A DNA stretch of 64,000 bases, from NCBI RefSeq assembly GCF_003688595.1, contig NZ_RCWT01000010.1:124001-188000 (forward strand), written 5' to 3'. The notes under the pieces are model-generated. The model worked only from the letters and a program-made list of their open reading frames with translations. It did not search any database and was not told the DNA's origin. Below are positions 61,863 through 64,000 of this stretch, piece after piece. Position numbers and translations under genes: made by a program. This DNA is from Sphingomonas sp. PP-F2F-G114-C0414. Lineage in GTDB: Bacteria > Pseudomonadota > Alphaproteobacteria > Sphingomonadales > Sphingomonadaceae. Positions within the stretch are counted from its first letter, which is position 1; each line of letters begins with the position of its first letter.

Positions 61863-62738
61863 TCAATTCCACGCGTACCGGGCCGCCATTTGCGCGATCT
61901 TGCGTATTTCGACTGGTGCGGTGGAGCCGGAGACCGTCGCGATCACAACCTCGCGCTCCAGGACGAACCCGTCGATCGGACGCGTGACGAGGCCGTGCGC
62001 CGTGGCCGATCGTTCCGGAAGGATGCATATGGCATCGCTGTCGGCGACGACCCGCTGCACCCAGTCTTCGCGATCGGATCGAAAACGGGGCTGCACGAGC
62101 ACATCCCGCCGCGCGAAGTGATCGTGGATCTCGGCGCGAAACTCGCATTTCAGGCGGTCGACGAACGGAAACCTGACCAGGTCTTCGCCGCGCACGACCT
62201 CACCGGCAGCTAGGGGATGGTTCGCGGAACAGCCGAGGACGAAGCGTTCGCGGAACAGCGGATGCACGTTTAGCTTGAACTCCGTTCGTGTTTCACGCGG
62301 CAGGATGCAGGCGTGGTATTTTCCCGACAGCACCTCCGATGCGTCTTCGTTCGACTGCAGCGAGTGCAGCTTGATCTCGACCGACGGAACTTCCGCCAGC
62401 GCGCTCTCGAAAAACGCCGAGAACGCCTTTGGTCCGACGGTCGGCGCTACGCCGACGTCCAATACGCGGTGCCCTCCCATCGCCCAGTTCTCGGAATGAT
62501 CGCGGACGCTCCTTACCGCCGCCGCCATGCGCCTGAACTCGGCCTCGACGTCGTGACCGAGGCCGGTGAGGCGGCTGTTCTTCCCGTCGCGGTGGATCAG
62601 TTTCCCGCCGAGTTCCTCCTCCAGGCGATGGATCGCGCGGGTCAGACTGGGTTGCGACACGCTGCTCAGCCGGGCTGCCGTCGTGAAATTGAGCGTCTCG
62701 GCCAAGTTGATGAAGTAGCGGACTTGATTGAGTTCCAT
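61863..62738 (-). CDS. LysR-family transcriptional regulator
   Basis: A 291-residue LysR regulator with FINLAETLNFTTAARLSSVSQPSLTRAIHRLEEELGGKLIHRD split across residues 9-51 as the DNA-binding domain. The effector domain contains VLSGKYHACILPRET and LGCSANHPLAAGEVV. The msrBA pair begins 150 bases further along on the same strand, a possible target. LysR genes next to methionine-sulfoxide or redox genes often respond to oxidants, but no redox Cys pair is evident here. Confidence 0.92.
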   Translation of the reverse strand: MELNQVRYFINLAETLNFTTAARLSSVSQPSLTRAIHRLEEELGGKLIHRDGKNSRLTGLGHDVEAEFRRMAAAVRSVRDHSENWAMGGHRVLDVGVAPTVGPKAFSAFFESALAEVPSVEIKLHSLQSNEDASEVLSGKYHACILPRETRTEFKLNVHPLFRERFVLGCSANHPLAAGEVVRGEDLVRFPFVDRLKCEFRAEIHDHFARRDVLVQPRFRSDREDWVQRVVADSDAICILPERSATAHGLVTRPIDGFVLEREVVIATVSGSTAPVEIRKIAQMAARYAWN

Positions 62739-62907
62739 AGCCTCGACCCCTCAGCCTGACCGCTTCTTCGTCCTCTGAGCGTGTCGTAGGTAAGAAGCCG
62801 GTATAAATATGCTTGAGGCATATAGTTACCGTCCGCAGGCATTGCTATATGCGCCACGCACATAATGTCAGCGTGGGCTCGCGATCGGGCCTCGCGGTCT
62901 TGGACAG

Positions 62908-63753
62908 TCAGCCGATGGGGGGCTGATGAAAGGCCCTCCTGTGAACCTCGAGAAAATCGGTGAGCGTGGTCGGATTTCGCCCCGTCACCTGCGCGACCTC
63001 GGTCGTGGTCCTGTCCTCCGCCCCCTGCGCGATCGCGTCATCCATGCGCGCGAGTGCATCCGCATAATGCTCGGGAATCCCGAACCCGGTGAAACGGCGT
63101 GCAAGCGCGTCCACCGACAACCGGCAATGGCGGACGGGACGCTGGGCTACCGCGGCGATCCGATCCGCTACCTCGTCGTAAGAGAGCGCTTCGGGACCGG
63201 TCAGGATCCTTTCTCCCGACCTGAAAATCGGATTGACCAGCGCTTCGACCGCGACCGCTGCGATGTCGGCGGCGTCGATGAACGGCGTGCGCCCATCCTG
63301 CGTCGCCGAATAGATGCAGCCCTCATGGATGATGGACGGCAGGTGCTGCGTGACGAAGTTCTGCATGAACCAACTCGGGCGCAGCACCACCCAACGCGGC
63401 GCGTTGGCGTGCAGCCACGCATGCACCTCCCCCATCATCGGACCGCCCTCCGGCAGCGACGAGGCGCTCAACAGCACGAGGTGCGTCACGCCGCGTTCCA
63501 CCGCCTGCTCCAGCAGCGGGCGCATGACGGGAAGGTGATCGGTTCGGTCGGTCGGCGCGACGAGGTAGACCGCGTCCACCCCGTCGAGCGCGGCACGATG
63601 CGAGGCGGTATCGCTCCAGTCGAAGCGAACCTGTCCCAGCGAGTTTGCATTGCGGGTCGCGATACGGGCTTCGACACCGCGGGCTGCGAGCTGTCGTGCG
63701 ACCAGCGAGCCCGTCTTGCCCGTGCCGCCTGTGACCAGGACCCGGTCAACCAT
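62908..63753 (-). CDS. NmrA-like NAD(P)-binding protein
   Basis: A 281-residue atypical SDR. VLVTGGTGKTGSLVARQLAA is the NAD(P) loop, AVYLVAPTDRTDHLPVM and HLVLLSASSLPEGG follow, and the WFMQNFVTQHLPSI block is typical of NmrA/azoreductase-like proteins. The active-site Tyr-Lys pair is lacking, so it may act as a redox sensor or a ligand-binding reductase. It starts six bases after the SnoaL-like gene on the same strand. Confidence 0.9.
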   Translation of the reverse strand: MVDRVLVTGGTGKTGSLVARQLAARGVEARIATRNANSLGQVRFDWSDTASHRAALDGVDAVYLVAPTDRTDHLPVMRPLLEQAVERGVTHLVLLSASSLPEGGPMMGEVHAWLHANAPRWVVLRPSWFMQNFVTQHLPSIIHEGCIYSATQDGRTPFIDAADIAAVAVEALVNPIFRSGERILTGPEALSYDEVADRIAAVAQRPVRHCRLSVDALARRFTGFGIPEHYADALARMDDAIAQGAEDRTTTEVAQVTGRNPTTLTDFLEVHRRAFHQPPIG

Positions 63754-63759
63754 GATCGG

Positions 63760-64000
63760 TCACTCCTTCAGTGAGGCAATGGCGGCGCCACCGCGAAGTG
63801 CGCGCAGCACCACCAGCGGATTCCAGTAATCGCGATATTGGACGATCCGTCCGGCGTGCGTCCGGATCACCGATATATAGCGCTGGTCGTACGCCTCGCC
63901 TGTCGAAACGCCGTGCCCGAAGCCTTCGAACTCCACGATGGTCACGTCGGGGTCGGTCGTAGCGTAAACGGTCGGCTCACCCATGCCATCGAAGGCGATC
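63760..64000 (-). CDS. SnoaL/NTF2-like protein (partial at the window edge)
   Basis: Only the C-terminal 80 residues are visible; the frame runs through the window edge, so an ATG at 63984 is probably internal. PDVTIVEFEGFGHGVSTGEAY (in parts) and YISVIRTHAGRIVQYRDYWNPLVVL are the NTF2-fold strands of SnoaL-like/PhzA-B-like proteins. It is followed after six bases by the NmrA-like gene, so the two form a unit. Confidence 0.85.
   Translation of the reverse strand, partial: IAFDGMGEPTVYATTDPDVTIVEFEGFGHGVSTGEAYDQRYISVIRTHAGRIVQYRDYWNPLVVLRALRGGAAIASLKE

Noticed and set aside
1..64000. tRNA, rRNA, riboswitch or CRISPR features
   Set aside because: No cloverleaf-like segments, conserved rRNA motifs or regularly spaced direct repeats were noticed; a covariance-model search would be needed to exclude small RNAs.

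Overview
The window looks like the chromosome of an alphaproteobacterium in the order Sphingomonadales, closest in style to Sphingomonas. This is inferred from the high G+C content, the families present (a TonB-dependent receptor with SapC, cupin-like and tryptophan-halogenase partners, DUF4142, DUF2252, DUF892, a cyo-type quinol oxidase), G-rich Shine-Dalgarno sequences and many ATGA/GTGA/TGATG translational couplings. No rRNA, tRNA, CRISPR array, complete insertion sequence or phage was seen.

Layout. 0-1.5 kb: a nitroreductase and a degenerate RBBP9-type hydrolase. 1.7-10.9 kb (minus strand): a tight glycan operon. A glycosyltransferase is followed by three bifunctional fusions: glycosyltransferase plus UDP-galactopyranose mutase, glycosyltransferase plus Gfo/Idh/MocA oxidoreductase, and glycosyltransferase plus a clan GH-A glycosidase. 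A medium-chain dehydrogenase sits between the last two. 11-15.4 kb and 19.5-30.9 kb: a stress and redox block. It holds short-chain dehydrogenases, two paralogous zinc alcohol dehydrogenases, SRPBCC, DUF4142, an HSL-type esterase with a sigma-EcfG-like promoter, DUF2252, a DUF892 ferritin-like protein, a HAD phosphatase, an RMD1-family protein and a coupled flavoprotein / UBP zinc-finger operon. Inside this block lies cyoABCD (15.6-19.5 kb), a cytochrome bo3-type quinol oxidase.

30.8-45.2 kb: transporters and regulators. These are an MFS exporter, an aldo/keto reductase with divergent LysR, an AraC regulator, a two-component system (beta-propeller histidine kinase, LuxR-type response regulator) with a stand-alone M17-N-like domain protein, two secreted alpha/beta hydrolases, a TMEM175-type channel, and a TetR-controlled MFS/dehydrogenase operon with two matching operator-like sites. 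45.2-46.7 kb is gene-poor. 46.7-53.3 kb is a nutrient-scavenging locus: TonB-dependent receptor, terminator, then SapC, cupin-like and tryptophan halogenase genes coupled in one operon.

53.3-64 kb: redox maintenance and small conserved genes. These include a sulfite-oxidase-like molybdoenzyme with its flavin reductase, a TlpA-like thioredoxin, DUF2218, RidA, a GreA/B-like protein, a coupled GST-CorA-hypothetical unit, MsrA/MsrB, a LysR regulator, and an NmrA/SnoaL pair cut by the window edge. Gene decay is visible at three places: a frameshifted mercuric-reductase-like gene at a G6 tract, a patatin remnant and a GlcG/HbpS remnant.
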